This document shows positions 52,436-60,790 of a stretch of 64,000 nt of DNA, one piece after another. Numbering within the stretch: position 1 is the stretch's first letter; each line of letters opens with the position of its first letter. A model generated the notes under the pieces. The model did no database searches. It was not told the origin of the DNA and worked only from the letters and a program-made list of their open reading frames with translations. Source of the stretch: Bacillus_BD sp963787345 (GTDB lineage Bacteria; Bacillota; Bacilli; Bacillales; Cytobacillaceae); contig CAWBCW010000027.1 in the NCBI GenBank assembly GCA_963787345.1, positions 310,001-374,000 on the forward strand, given 5' to 3'. The translations under genes and the position numbers were made by a program.

Positions 52436-53780
52436 TTACAATCGCCTCCAATGCTTCTACAAATTGATCAATCTCTTCTTTTGAACGTTGTTCTGTTACG
52501 GCAATCAGCATTTGATTTTCATAACCATAATCGACACCTAAGTCATACCCGCCAATGAAGCCTTTTTCAAGAAGCTTTTCATTGATTTCTTTCACTGGGC
52601 GTGGAAGTTCTACAACAAATTCATTAAAGAAGGCTGATTGATTCAACACGTTAAATCCTTTGCTTTGAAGAGCTTTAGCCGTGTAATCTGCTTTCTCAAT
52701 ATTTTGCATGGACATTTCACGAACTCCATTTTTACCAAGTGCTGACATACAAATAGAAGATGCAAGCGCATTTAATGCTTGGTTCGAACAAATGTTGGAT
52801 GTTGCTTTATCACGACGGATGTGCTGTTCACGTGCTTGTAGCGTTAATACAAATCCACGTTTGCCATTATCATCTTGCGTTTGACCAACAATACGTCCAG
52901 GAATTTTACGCATTAACTTTTTATTCACGGCAAAATATCCGCAGTGCGGGCCGCCGAAGTTCATTGAAACTCCAAGTGGCTGCATATCACCGACAACAAT
53001 GTCAGCTCCAAGTTTACCTGGTGATTGTAGAAGTGCTAAAGCAAGCGGGTTCGAACTCACAACAAGCATCGCTTTATTTTCACTTGCAATCTTTTTAATT
53101 TCAGCTAAATCTTCGATGGATCCAAAGAAGTTTGGATATTGAACAATTACAGCTGCTGTGTCTTTGTCGATTTGTGATTTTAATTGCTCTAAATCCGTTA
53201 CATCAGAAGCAAGACTTACTTCTTCCATTTCATAGTTTTGACCTTTTGCAACAGTCGTTAAAATCGAACGTGATTCTGGGTGAACCCCTTTCGAAATTAA
53301 TACTTTTGAACGTCTCGTTGAAGCAACGGCTAGAGATGCTGCTTCTGCAAGAGAGGTAAAGCCGTCATACATCGATGAGTTAGCTAAATCCATTCCAGTT
53401 AATTCCGCAACCATTGTTTGGAATTCAAAAATCGCTTGTAATTCCCCTTGGCTGATTTCTGGTTGATAAGGAGTATAAGCCGTATAGAATTCTGAACGTG
53501 AAATCATTGCATCTACTACACTTGGAATGTAATGATCGTACGTACCTGCCCCTAAAAACATCGGATATTGATCCGCATTTACGTTACGGCCAGCCATTCT
53601 ATTCATTTTCTTCATTAATACAGGCTCTGAATCTGCTTCAGGAATGTTTAATTCCCCTTTTAAACGAAGCTCAGATGGAATGTCTGCAAATAATTCTTCG
53701 ATAGAAGACATTCCTAGAAAATCGAGCATTTCCTTTTTATCTTGTTCTGTACTAGGAAGGTATCTATAAGTGTTTGTCAT
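52428..53780 (-). CDS. gcvPA: Glycine dehydrogenase (decarboxylating) subunit 1
   Basis: A 450-residue partner of GcvPB. It starts MTNTYRYLPSTEQDKKEMLD, with FLGAGTYDHYIPSVVDAMIS, YTPYQPEISQGELQAIFEFQ and SLAEAASLAVASTRRSKVLI. It lacks the PLP lysine, as expected for the A subunit of the heterotetrameric bacterial P-protein. The gene is joined to gcvH on one side (one base between stop and start) and overlaps gcvPB on the other. Confidence 0.97.
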   Translation of the reverse strand: MTNTYRYLPSTEQDKKEMLDFLGMSSIEELFADIPSELRLKGELNIPEADSEPVLMKKMNRMAGRNVNADQYPMFLGAGTYDHYIPSVVDAMISRSEFYTAYTPYQPEISQGELQAIFEFQTMVAELTGMDLANSSMYDGFTSLAEAASLAVASTRRSKVLISKGVHPESRSILTTVAKGQNYEMEEVSLASDVTDLEQLKSQIDKDTAAVIVQYPNFFGSIEDLAEIKKIASENKAMLVVSSNPLALALLQSPGKLGADIVVGDMQPLGVSMNFGGPHCGYFAVNKKLMRKIPGRIVGQTQDDNGKRGFVLTLQAREQHIRRDKATSNICSNQALNALASSICMSALGKNGVREMSMQNIEKADYTAKALQSKGFNVLNQSAFFNEFVVELPRPVKEINEKLLEKGFIGGYDLGVDYGYENQMLIAVTEQRSKEEIDQFVEALEAIVNG

Positions 53781-53781
53781 C

Positions 53782-54165
53782 TTATTCCTCTCCTTCTTTT
53801 ACAAATGCTAGGTACTCATCCTCACTCATAAGTGATTTCAATTCTTCTGCGTCTGACAATTCAACTTCAACTAACCAACCTGCCTCAAGCGGTTGTTCGT
53901 TCACTGTTTGTGGTGAATCTTCTAATTCTTCATTTACAAGTACAACAGAACCTGAAACAGGTGAAACTAAATCAGAAACCGCTTTAACGGACTCGATTGA
54001 TCCCATTGTTTCATTTGCTGTTACGTCATCGCCTTCTTCAGGGTTTTCAACAAAGACGATATCTCCTAATGAGTTTTGTGCATAATCAGAAATTCCTACA
54101 CGTACACGATTTCCTTCTAATTGTAGTACCCACTCATGATCCTTGCTATATAGTAAATTTGCCAT
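53782..54165 (-). CDS. gcvH: Glycine cleavage system H protein
   Basis: A 127-residue lipoyl carrier. The lipoylated lysine is about residue 61 in MGSIESVKAVSDLVSPVSGS, and the protein opens MANLLYSKDHEWVLQLEGNR. It carries the aminomethyl group between the P and T proteins; in B. subtilis GcvH is also the first acceptor for octanoyl/lipoyl relay, which makes the nearby lipA logical. GAAGGGAAG precedes the ATG. A 104-base gap with an inverted repeat separates it from gcvT. Confidence 0.96.
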   Translation of the reverse strand: MANLLYSKDHEWVLQLEGNRVRVGISDYAQNSLGDIVFVENPEEGDDVTANETMGSIESVKAVSDLVSPVSGSVVLVNEELEDSPQTVNEQPLEAGWLVEVELSDAEELKSLMSEDEYLAFVKEGEE

Positions 54166-54213
54166 TATTTTTTCTTCCCTTCGCTTATATAATATGCATT
54201 TATATTAATTAAT

Positions 54214-54265
54214 TGTAAGGTGAGCGTTTCATATGCGTTAATGCGCCTGAAGTGCCTGCCTTACA
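54214..54265 (-). other. Inverted repeat in the gcvT-gcvH spacer
   Basis: A closing stem of seven pairs (TGTAAGG/CCTTACA) with a GCG/CGC inner stem. It is weaker than the two other spacer hairpins of this operon. No U-run follows. Confidence 0.45.
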
Positions 54266-54269
54266 TGGA

Positions 54270-55382
54270 CTAACCTCTTTTATAGAATGGAGTTTTTACA
54301 ACAACCGCATCAATCAACTTATTTCGAACTTGAACTTTTATTTCCGTTCCTATTTTTGCGTGTTCTACAGATAATAACGCAAGACCGATGCTTTTCTTTA
54401 ATGTTGGTGATTGAGTTCCAGATGTAACCTCACCAATTTCCTCTTCACCAGCTGAGAAAACTTTATAACCAGTACGAGGAATTCCTCTTCCTGTTAATTC
54501 AATTCCAACGACTCTGCGTTTAAGGCCTTCTTCTTTTTGCTTCGCAAGAGCTTCTTTTCCGATAAAGTCGTCTTCTTTAGTGACTTTAACCGCAAAACCA
54601 ATGCCTGCTTCAAGAGGAGTAATATCGTTTGTAAACTCTTGGCCATATAGATTAAGTCGTGCTTCTAGACGAAGAGTATCACGTGCACCTAATCCACATG
54701 GTTTGATGCCTTCGTCTTCACCCGCTTCTAGGAGTTTATCCCAAAGCTCTGCCGTCTTGTCAGCAGCTAAGTAAAGTTCGAAACCATCTTCTCCTGTGTA
54801 ACCTGTACGGGAGATAAGTACGTTGTCAATTCCAGCAACTGTAGCATCTTGCGCAAACTGGTAAAATTTAATTTCTGGAAGATTAACGTCTGTTAGCTTT
54901 TGCAGGATCGCTTCTGCCTTTGGACCTTGGATCGCAAGCTGTCCCACTTCTGGTGAAATATTCTGAATCGTTACATCGCCTTTTACATGTTGTGTGATCC
55001 ACTCATAATCTTTATCAATGTTAGCTGCGTTCGGTACAAATAAGTATTTTTCATCTGCTAATTTATAAATAATTAAATCATCTACAGTGCCGCCTTCTGG
55101 ATAACATAGAGCTGTATACTGAGCTTGGTTGATATGTATCGTTGTGATATCGTTTGTACCAATGCTATTGATGAAGCTTTCCGCGTCTTTTCCTTCAACA
55201 ATAAATTCACCCATATGGGATACATCAAAAAGTCCCGCAGCAGTACGAACGGCTTCATGTTCTTCTAAGATACTAGAGAACTGTACTGGAAGTGCCCATC
55301 CACCAAAATCAATGACCTTCGCACCATATTTTTTATATGTTTCAAAAAGCGGTGTTTGCTTTAATTCAGTTTCTGTACTCAT
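54270..55382 (-). CDS. gcvT: Aminomethyltransferase (glycine cleavage T protein)
   Basis: A 370-residue enzyme releasing ammonia from aminomethyl-GcvH and forming 5,10-methylene-THF. It shows KVIDFGGWALPVQFSSILEE, GLFDVSHMGEFIVEG, SRTGYTGEDGFELYLAADKT and RDTLRLEARLNLYGQ. The frame extends to 55397, but GGAGG is eight bases before the ATG at 55382 and inside the longer frame, so 55382 is the start. In B. subtilis gcvT is first in its operon; here glyA precedes it. Confidence 0.96.
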   Translation of the reverse strand: MSTETELKQTPLFETYKKYGAKVIDFGGWALPVQFSSILEEHEAVRTAAGLFDVSHMGEFIVEGKDAESFINSIGTNDITTIHINQAQYTALCYPEGGTVDDLIIYKLADEKYLFVPNAANIDKDYEWITQHVKGDVTIQNISPEVGQLAIQGPKAEAILQKLTDVNLPEIKFYQFAQDATVAGIDNVLISRTGYTGEDGFELYLAADKTAELWDKLLEAGEDEGIKPCGLGARDTLRLEARLNLYGQEFTNDITPLEAGIGFAVKVTKEDDFIGKEALAKQKEEGLKRRVVGIELTGRGIPRTGYKVFSAGEEEIGEVTSGTQSPTLKKSIGLALLSVEHAKIGTEIKVQVRNKLIDAVVVKTPFYKRG

Positions 55383-55444
55383 AATTACAACCTCCACTTT
55401 AGATTTTTTGCAGAATAATTATTCTCTTCATAACTTTATATGTA

Positions 55445-55476
55445 CTAGAAGGCCCTGCCTTAATAGGACCTTCTAG
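55445..55476 (-). other. Intercistronic RNA hairpin between glyA and gcvT
   Basis: A 12-bp stem in the minus-strand transcript (CTAGAAGGTCCT with AGGGCCTTCTAG) including one U-G pair that would be a C-A mismatch on the other strand, and an 8-base loop. No U-run follows, so it is probably a processing or stability element rather than a terminator. Confidence 0.6.
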
Positions 55477-55505
55477 CTGTTAAATTTCTTGCTCAATCCC
55501 TTTTT

Positions 55506-56756
55506 TTAAGCATGAATGGGTTGTGCAAAGATTGGAAATGCATCACAAATCGCTTTTGTTGTTTCTTTTGCTTGGTCTAATACTGCTTGGTCACCTTTGC
55601 TCTTTAGAACAGCGGCAATCACTTCACCGATTTTCACCATTTCTTCCTGTTTCATTCCACGAGTGGTTAAAGCAGCTGTTCCCATACGAACTCCACTTGT
55701 AACAAACGGACTTTGTGGATCATATGGAATTGTGTTTTTGTTAACAGTGATCCCTGCTTCTTCTAATAGGTTCTCTGCTTCTTTTCCAGTTAAATCCCAT
55801 GGACGTGTATCTAAAAGAACAATATGGTTATCTGTACCGCCAGAAACAAGTGCAGCACCTTCTTTTACTAATGTTTCACCAAGTGTTTTAGCATTGTCAA
55901 TTACTTGTTGGGAGTATTCTTTAAAGCTTGGTTGTAACGCTTCATTAAATGCAACTGCTTTCGCTGCAATGATGTGCATTAATGGTCCACCTTGAAGCCC
56001 AGGGAATACTGCCTTATTAATCGCTTTAATGATTTCTTCATCATTTGTTAAGACGATTCCACCGCGAGGTCCTCTTAATGTTTTATGGGTTGTACTTGTT
56101 ACAACATCTGCATATGGAACTGGTGATGGGTGAAGTCCTACTGCAACAAGTCCAGCAATATGCGCCATATCGACCATGAATTTTGCTCCTACTTTATCAG
56201 CAATTTCTCTAAAGCGTGCAAAATCAATTGTTCTTGTATAAGCACTTCCACCCGCAATAATCAATTTTGGCTGCTCTTTTACAGCGATTTCTTCTAGCTC
56301 ATCGTAATCAATGAGATGAGTATCTTCTGTTACACCGTAAGATACGATATCAAACCATTTCCCTGAAAAGTTTACAGGGCTTCCATGTGTTAAGTGGCCG
56401 CCATGAGAAAGGTTCATTCCCATTACTTTATCTCCCGGTTGTAACAATGAGAAAAATACAGCAAGGTTTGCATTTGCACCTGAGTGAGGCTGTACGTTGG
56501 CATATTTAGCACCAAACAGTTTCGTTAAACGTTCGATTGCCACTTCTTCCGCAACATCAACGAACTCACATCCGCCATAGTAACGCTTCCCTGGGTATCC
56601 TTCTGCATATTTATTCGTCATTACACTTCCCATTGCCTCAAGAACATCTTCACTTACGAAGTTTTCTGATGCGATTAACTCTAATGTTTGTAATTGACGA
56701 TCTCTCTCATTTTCAATTGCTCCAAAAATAGTTGAATCATTTTGTTTTAAACTCAT
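55506..56756 (-). CDS. glyA: Serine hydroxymethyltransferase
   Basis: A 416-residue PLP enzyme interconverting serine and glycine with THF and methylene-THF. The PLP lysine lies in VVTSTTHKTLRGPRGGIVLT, with ASENFVSEDVLEAMGSVMTN, YAEGYPGKRYYGGCEFVDVA and HSGANANLAVF present. It heads the glycine operon behind a glycine riboswitch, so methylene-THF from glycine cleavage can be used to turn a second glycine into serine. It may be an extra copy besides the housekeeping glyA often found near upp in bacilli; that cannot be checked here. GGGGGAG precedes the ATG. Confidence 0.97.
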   Translation of the reverse strand: MSLKQNDSTIFGAIENERDRQLQTLELIASENFVSEDVLEAMGSVMTNKYAEGYPGKRYYGGCEFVDVAEEVAIERLTKLFGAKYANVQPHSGANANLAVFFSLLQPGDKVMGMNLSHGGHLTHGSPVNFSGKWFDIVSYGVTEDTHLIDYDELEEIAVKEQPKLIIAGGSAYTRTIDFARFREIADKVGAKFMVDMAHIAGLVAVGLHPSPVPYADVVTSTTHKTLRGPRGGIVLTNDEEIIKAINKAVFPGLQGGPLMHIIAAKAVAFNEALQPSFKEYSQQVIDNAKTLGETLVKEGAALVSGGTDNHIVLLDTRPWDLTGKEAENLLEEAGITVNKNTIPYDPQSPFVTSGVRMGTAALTTRGMKQEEMVKIGEVIAAVLKSKGDQAVLDQAKETTKAICDAFPIFAQPIHA

Positions 56757-56903
56757 TTAATTCTCCCCCTAGAAATTTAGTTCAGTTTTTTTCTTTCCCT
56801 ACAGTGCAATTCTTGATGGTATAAAGAAACTACTATCTTTCTTTGCTACTGAACTACTTTTCTATCGATACTGAGTTTGATCAGTATCGTTCCTTTTTTG
56901 GAC

Positions 56904-57135
56904 ACAAAAAAGAACAGAAAAGGGCAGCCGCAGCATCGATACCCTTCTCTGTCCTTTTACCTGAGAGATTAACTCTACTTAATCGTAGAGTGTTTCCCCT
57001 TTGGTGGCGTTTACATTTTATACGCGCTCTCCAGAGGTGCGTCACGTTGTGGTTCCATCTACCTGAGAGATTTGTTCCAAGGGTCTTTTTGGAACTTGCT
57101 CCTTCGGTGGCTAAGTTCTTGCACTCTCCCACAAC
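56904..57135 (-). promoter_or_regulatory. Tandem glycine riboswitch with terminator, upstream of glyA-gcv
   Basis: The minus-strand RNA contains two glycine aptamers in a row. Each has the GGAGAG type start, a CCGAAGGAGCAA or CCAAAGGGG box and an ATCTCTCAGGTA box, and the second ends in AAAAGGACAG. Directly after, CAGAGAAGGG can pair with CCCTTTTCTG (56915-56924 with 56942-56951), followed by a U-run (56904-56912): an intrinsic terminator. This is the layout of the B. subtilis gcvT switch, which glycine turns on. Confidence 0.93.
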
Positions 57136-57236
57136 ATTCATCCGCAAATATTTAATTTATATTTTTAGAATAAACATCCTTTTGAAAAATGTCAACCGTT
57201 TTTTTAAGCGTTTACATTATTATAAAATAGGTATGT

Positions 57237-58625
57237 TTAATTTTCAACAAAACTATCCTGAGACGCTGGTTCTTCATGAGAAACATCCTTTTTCCTCGCC
57301 TTATAAATAGCAATTAACATAATAAACCAAACAGGCGTAACAAACAGGGCAATACGTGTATCTTCTGCAAAAGCAAGGATGACAAGAACAAATGCTAGAA
57401 ATGCAAGGATTAAGTAATTCATAATTGGATATAGCGGCATTTTAAATGTATTTTCCTTCGCTAAATCCGGTCTTGTTTTACGATATTTCATATGACAAAT
57501 GACGGTAATCGCCCAAATAAATATGAAACATATAGTTGAAATACTTGTAATGAGTGTAAATACTCCTTCTGGCATGATATAGTTTAATATCGTTGAAATT
57601 AATACAACTGCAGTTGAAAATAGCAGTGCATTAGCAGGAACTTTACGTTTGTTCAAATGCGCAAACTTTTCTGGTGCATTTTTCTCTTTTGCAAGTGAAT
57701 ATACCATTCGGCTTGTACTGAACATCGCACTATTACCCGCGGATGCGGCAGATGTTAAAACAACAAAGTTGATAATACTAGCTGCTGCAACAATTCCCAT
57801 TGCCGAAAAGACTTGAACAAATGGACTTTCAGTTGGTACGATAGAGCTCCATGGATACACACTCATAATGACAATCAGTGCACCAACATAGAAAATAAGA
57901 ATCCGAATTGGAATATTATTAATTGCTTGTGGTATTACTTTCTTAGGATTTTCTGTTTCGCCAGCTGTAAGGCCTACTAATTCAATTCCAACAAAGGCAA
58001 ATACTACCATTTGGAACGATAGAATAAAGCCGGTCATTCCGTTCGGAAACATACCGCCGTTGCTCCATAGATTTGAAAAGCTAGCCGCTCCCGAATTCGT
58101 GGAAAATCCAGTTACAATCAAGAAAATACCGGTTCCAATTAAAGTTAATATAGCGATAATTTTTATTAGCGCAAACCAGAATTCCATTTCACCAAAAAGC
58201 TTAACGGTTGCTAGGTTCATAATGACTAAGATTGCAAGACACATTAATCCCGGTACCCATTGCGGTATACTCGGAAACCAATACTGGAAGTAAAGACCAA
58301 CCGCTGTTAGGTCGGCCATTGCAAGTGAAATCCAGCAAAACCAGTAAGTCCAGCCTGTAATAAACGCTGGCATTTCGCCTAAATAATCTCTTACAAAGTC
58401 AACAAAAGAATTGTAGTTCAAATTACTTAATAACAGTTCCCCTAATGCACGCATAATAAAAAATAAAATAACACCTGTAATTAAATAGGCAAATAGAATC
58501 GATGGTCCCGCTAAGTGTATCGATTTCCCTGCCCCTAGAAACAGACCTGTTCCAATCGCTCCTCCAATCGCAATTAATTGTACATGCCTGTTCTTTAAAC
58601 CTCTTTCCAGTTTTTGTTCCTGCAT
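57237..58625 (-). CDS. Amino acid permease, CycA-like (probable glycine/alanine/serine uptake)
   Basis: A 462-residue APC/AAT-family permease with twelve membrane helices. LIAIGGAIGTGLFLGAGKSI is the helix-1 ligand region. FVDFVRDYLGEMPAFITGWT, FAFVGIELVGLTAGETENPK and ASAGNSAMFSTSRMVYSLAK are further family blocks close to D-serine/D-alanine/glycine transporter CycA. The glycine riboswitch in its leader makes glycine the likely inducer; import is inferred from the family, and an efflux role is not excluded. GGGGGGC precedes the ATG. Confidence 0.9.
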   Translation of the reverse strand: MQEQKLERGLKNRHVQLIAIGGAIGTGLFLGAGKSIHLAGPSILFAYLITGVILFFIMRALGELLLSNLNYNSFVDFVRDYLGEMPAFITGWTYWFCWISLAMADLTAVGLYFQYWFPSIPQWVPGLMCLAILVIMNLATVKLFGEMEFWFALIKIIAILTLIGTGIFLIVTGFSTNSGAASFSNLWSNGGMFPNGMTGFILSFQMVVFAFVGIELVGLTAGETENPKKVIPQAINNIPIRILIFYVGALIVIMSVYPWSSIVPTESPFVQVFSAMGIVAAASIINFVVLTSAASAGNSAMFSTSRMVYSLAKEKNAPEKFAHLNKRKVPANALLFSTAVVLISTILNYIMPEGVFTLITSISTICFIFIWAITVICHMKYRKTRPDLAKENTFKMPLYPIMNYLILAFLAFVLVILAFAEDTRIALFVTPVWFIMLIAIYKARKKDVSHEEPASQDSFVEN

Positions 58626-58685
58626 ACAATGCCCCCCTTAACCTTTTATTAGTATACCTTTAAGCCAGCCTATCTTTCAGTCACA

Positions 58686-58874
58686 AAAAAGGACAGAGAA
58701 AAATAGGCTTGACCTACTTTTCTCTGTCCTTTTACCTGAGAGTATAACTCCTTTGGTGGCCGAACGGCTCTCTCCAGAGATGCGTCCTATTGTAGTCCTT
58801 TTACCTGAGAGATTGGTCTTTTTTTAAAGACTTGCTCCTTCGGTGCTAAACAGATCGTTTAGTCTCTCCCACAA
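58686..58874 (-). promoter_or_regulatory. Second tandem glycine riboswitch with terminator, upstream of the permease
   Basis: The minus-strand RNA again shows two aptamers (GGAGAG start, CCGAAGGAGCAAG, ATCTCTCAGGTAAAAGGAC, then GAGAGCCG, CCACCAAAGGAG and CTCTCAGGTAAAAGGACAG). A terminator stem follows: GGACAGAGAAAA with TTTTCTCTGTCC (58691-58702 with 58718-58729) and a U-run. The last aptamer bases are part of the terminator arm, so glycine binding can prevent termination. Confidence 0.93.
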
Positions 58875-59063
58875 TAATCATCCGCTTCAAATTATCTAAT
58901 TTTTATATTATTTCAAAATAGCCTGTTTGTCAACAAAATTTTCTGAATTATTTTATTGTTTAAAAATATGCAATCGTTTTCACGGACTTTCCTTCTAAAA
59001 AAGATTCCCCTTGCTTTTTTCTTATATTTAAACTTTCAAGTTTACTTTTATGGTTTCTGACGA

Positions 59064-59106
59064 AAAAAAAACCTAAAAGTGCTGATTTTATCACTTTTAG
59101 GTTTTT
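59064..59106 (-). terminator. Terminator of tyrS
   Basis: A stem of AAAACCTAAAAGTG with its complement and an 11-base loop, located just beyond the tyrS stop, with runs of A and T on the two sides. Confidence 0.8.
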
Positions 59107-59115
59107 AAATTATAA

Positions 59116-60375
59116 TCAGTATTTAATCAAAAAGTACTTCTTTTTCCCGCGGCGAACAACAGTAAATTGGCCTTCGATGCGATCTTTTTCAGAAATCACA
59201 TAATCCGTTTCAGTCACTCGTTGACCATTAATAGAAACCGCGCCGTTCGTTACATCTTCACGGGCTTGTCTTTTTGAGGAAACAATTCCGGCTCCAATAA
59301 GCAAGTCGACGATACCCATATCTTCACCTGATGTATGTTCATACGATGGGACATCTTTAAATCCTTGTTTGATTTCAGCAGCGCTTAAGTTTTGAATGTC
59401 TCCATTAAAGAGTGCTTCAGAAATCCTAATCGCCTGATCTAGAGGCTCTTGCCCATGAATTAATCTCGTCATTTCTTCTCCTAAGGCTTTTTGCGCTTTT
59501 CGCAAATGTGGCTCTGTTTTTACGGACTCCTCTAATGCTTCAATTTCTTCTTTCGATAGAAATGTAAAGAATTTTAAATACTTGATTACATCAGCATCAG
59601 CCGTATTAATCCAGAACTGGTAAAACTCATATGGAGATGTTTTTTCAGCATCAAGCCAGATCGCTCCACTTTCCGTTTTACCAAACTTCGTTCCATCTGC
59701 TTTCGTAACAAGCGGGATCGTTAAACCATAGGCTTTGGAACCTTCTGGTGCCATTTTACGAATTAATTCCAGTCCTGTTGTAATATTTCCCCACTGATCA
59801 CTTCCGCCAATTTGCATTTTACAATCAAACTTTTCGTAAAGGTGCAAGAAATCCATTGCTTGTAAAATCGTATACGTAAACTCAGTAAATGAAATACCTG
59901 TTTCTAGGCGGTTAGCAATCGTATCTTTCGCAAGCATGTAATTAACGCCTATATGCTTTCCAAAATCCCGAAGGAAAGTAACAATGTCTATGGAGCCTAC
60001 CCAGTCATAGTTGTTTACCATTAAAGCTCCATGTTCACCCTCAAAATCAAAGATTCTCTTCATTTGGTTCTGAAGACATTGTGCATTATGTTGAATCGTT
60101 TCTGTCGTTTGTAACTTTCTTTCTTCACTTTTTCCACTTGGGTCTCCAATCATCCCTGTAGCGCCGCCAACAAGTACGATCGGACGATGTCCACGCTGTT
60201 GAAAACGTCTTAAGGTAAGGTACGGCAATAGATGACCGATATGCATACTATCTGCTGTTGGATCGACACCACAATATAAAGAGATCTTATCATTTTCTAA
60301 TGTTTCTTTAATTCCTTCTTCATCTGTTTGTTGGTAAATAATCCCTCTCCATTGTAGATCTTCTAATAAGTTCAT
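59116..60375 (-). CDS. tyrS: Tyrosyl-tRNA synthetase
   Basis: A 419-residue class I synthetase. The HIGH motif appears in DSMHIGHLLPYLTLRRFQQR, the KMSKS-like loop is KFGKTESG, and the C-terminal S4-type domain binds tRNA (SSKRQAREDVTNGAVSINGQ). It charges tRNA-Tyr. The frame continues upstream to 60477, but that part is leader RNA: AGGAGG lies seven bases before the ATG at 60375. It is controlled by the T-box described separately. Confidence 0.97.
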   Translation of the reverse strand: MNLLEDLQWRGIIYQQTDEEGIKETLENDKISLYCGVDPTADSMHIGHLLPYLTLRRFQQRGHRPIVLVGGATGMIGDPSGKSEERKLQTTETIQHNAQCLQNQMKRIFDFEGEHGALMVNNYDWVGSIDIVTFLRDFGKHIGVNYMLAKDTIANRLETGISFTEFTYTILQAMDFLHLYEKFDCKMQIGGSDQWGNITTGLELIRKMAPEGSKAYGLTIPLVTKADGTKFGKTESGAIWLDAEKTSPYEFYQFWINTADADVIKYLKFFTFLSKEEIEALEESVKTEPHLRKAQKALGEEMTRLIHGQEPLDQAIRISEALFNGDIQNLSAAEIKQGFKDVPSYEHTSGEDMGIVDLLIGAGIVSSKRQAREDVTNGAVSINGQRVTETDYVISEKDRIEGQFTVVRRGKKKYFLIKY

Positions 60376-60393
60376 AGCTCTGCCTCCTAAATT

Positions 60394-60655
60394 AAAAAAC
60401 GTCCCTGCAAATATGCAGGGACGCAAAAATTGTTGCGCGGTACCACCCAAAATTGAAGAATACATTCTTCCACTCAATAAGATAACGGTTCATCCGGTCA
60501 CTGCTAATAGAATAGAACCATTCATTCACAGCGAAGCTCAGGGAGGTAATTCATATCATCTATTTGCACTGGCTCACAGCATCCGCCAGCTCTCTTTAGC
60601 AGGGATAGAGGCACTACTAGTTTCCCGTCAAAGCCTTTCATTCATTTAGTTTTAT
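60394..60655 (-). promoter_or_regulatory. Tyrosine T-box leader of tyrS
   Basis: The minus-strand RNA has the T-box sequence GGGTGGTACCGCG (60436-60448), followed by a perfect terminator stem GCGTCCCTGCA/TGCAGGGACG and a U-run (60394-60424). Stem I contains GAATTACCTCC, giving a UAC tyrosine specifier at 60546-60548. Uncharged tRNA-Tyr would pair with both and prevent termination. Confidence 0.93.
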
Positions 60656-60790
60656 ATTGATTATATTTATCATATTCGTAAAACAATGTCAAATATCGTA
60701 AAGAAAATAAAACAAAGTTCTACAACCTTTTCGTTTTCATTTCCTTGTTTATGCTATAATGGATTGTGATTTTGGAGGCGATATATTGAA

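Noticed and set aside
55516..55995. 159-codon plus-strand frame inside glyA
   Set aside because: A shadow of the highly biased glyA coding strand with no start signal.
60376..60477. N-terminal extension of tyrosyl-tRNA synthetase
   Set aside because: It translates the T-box antiterminator/terminator region; the normal start MNLLEDL has its own AGGAGG.
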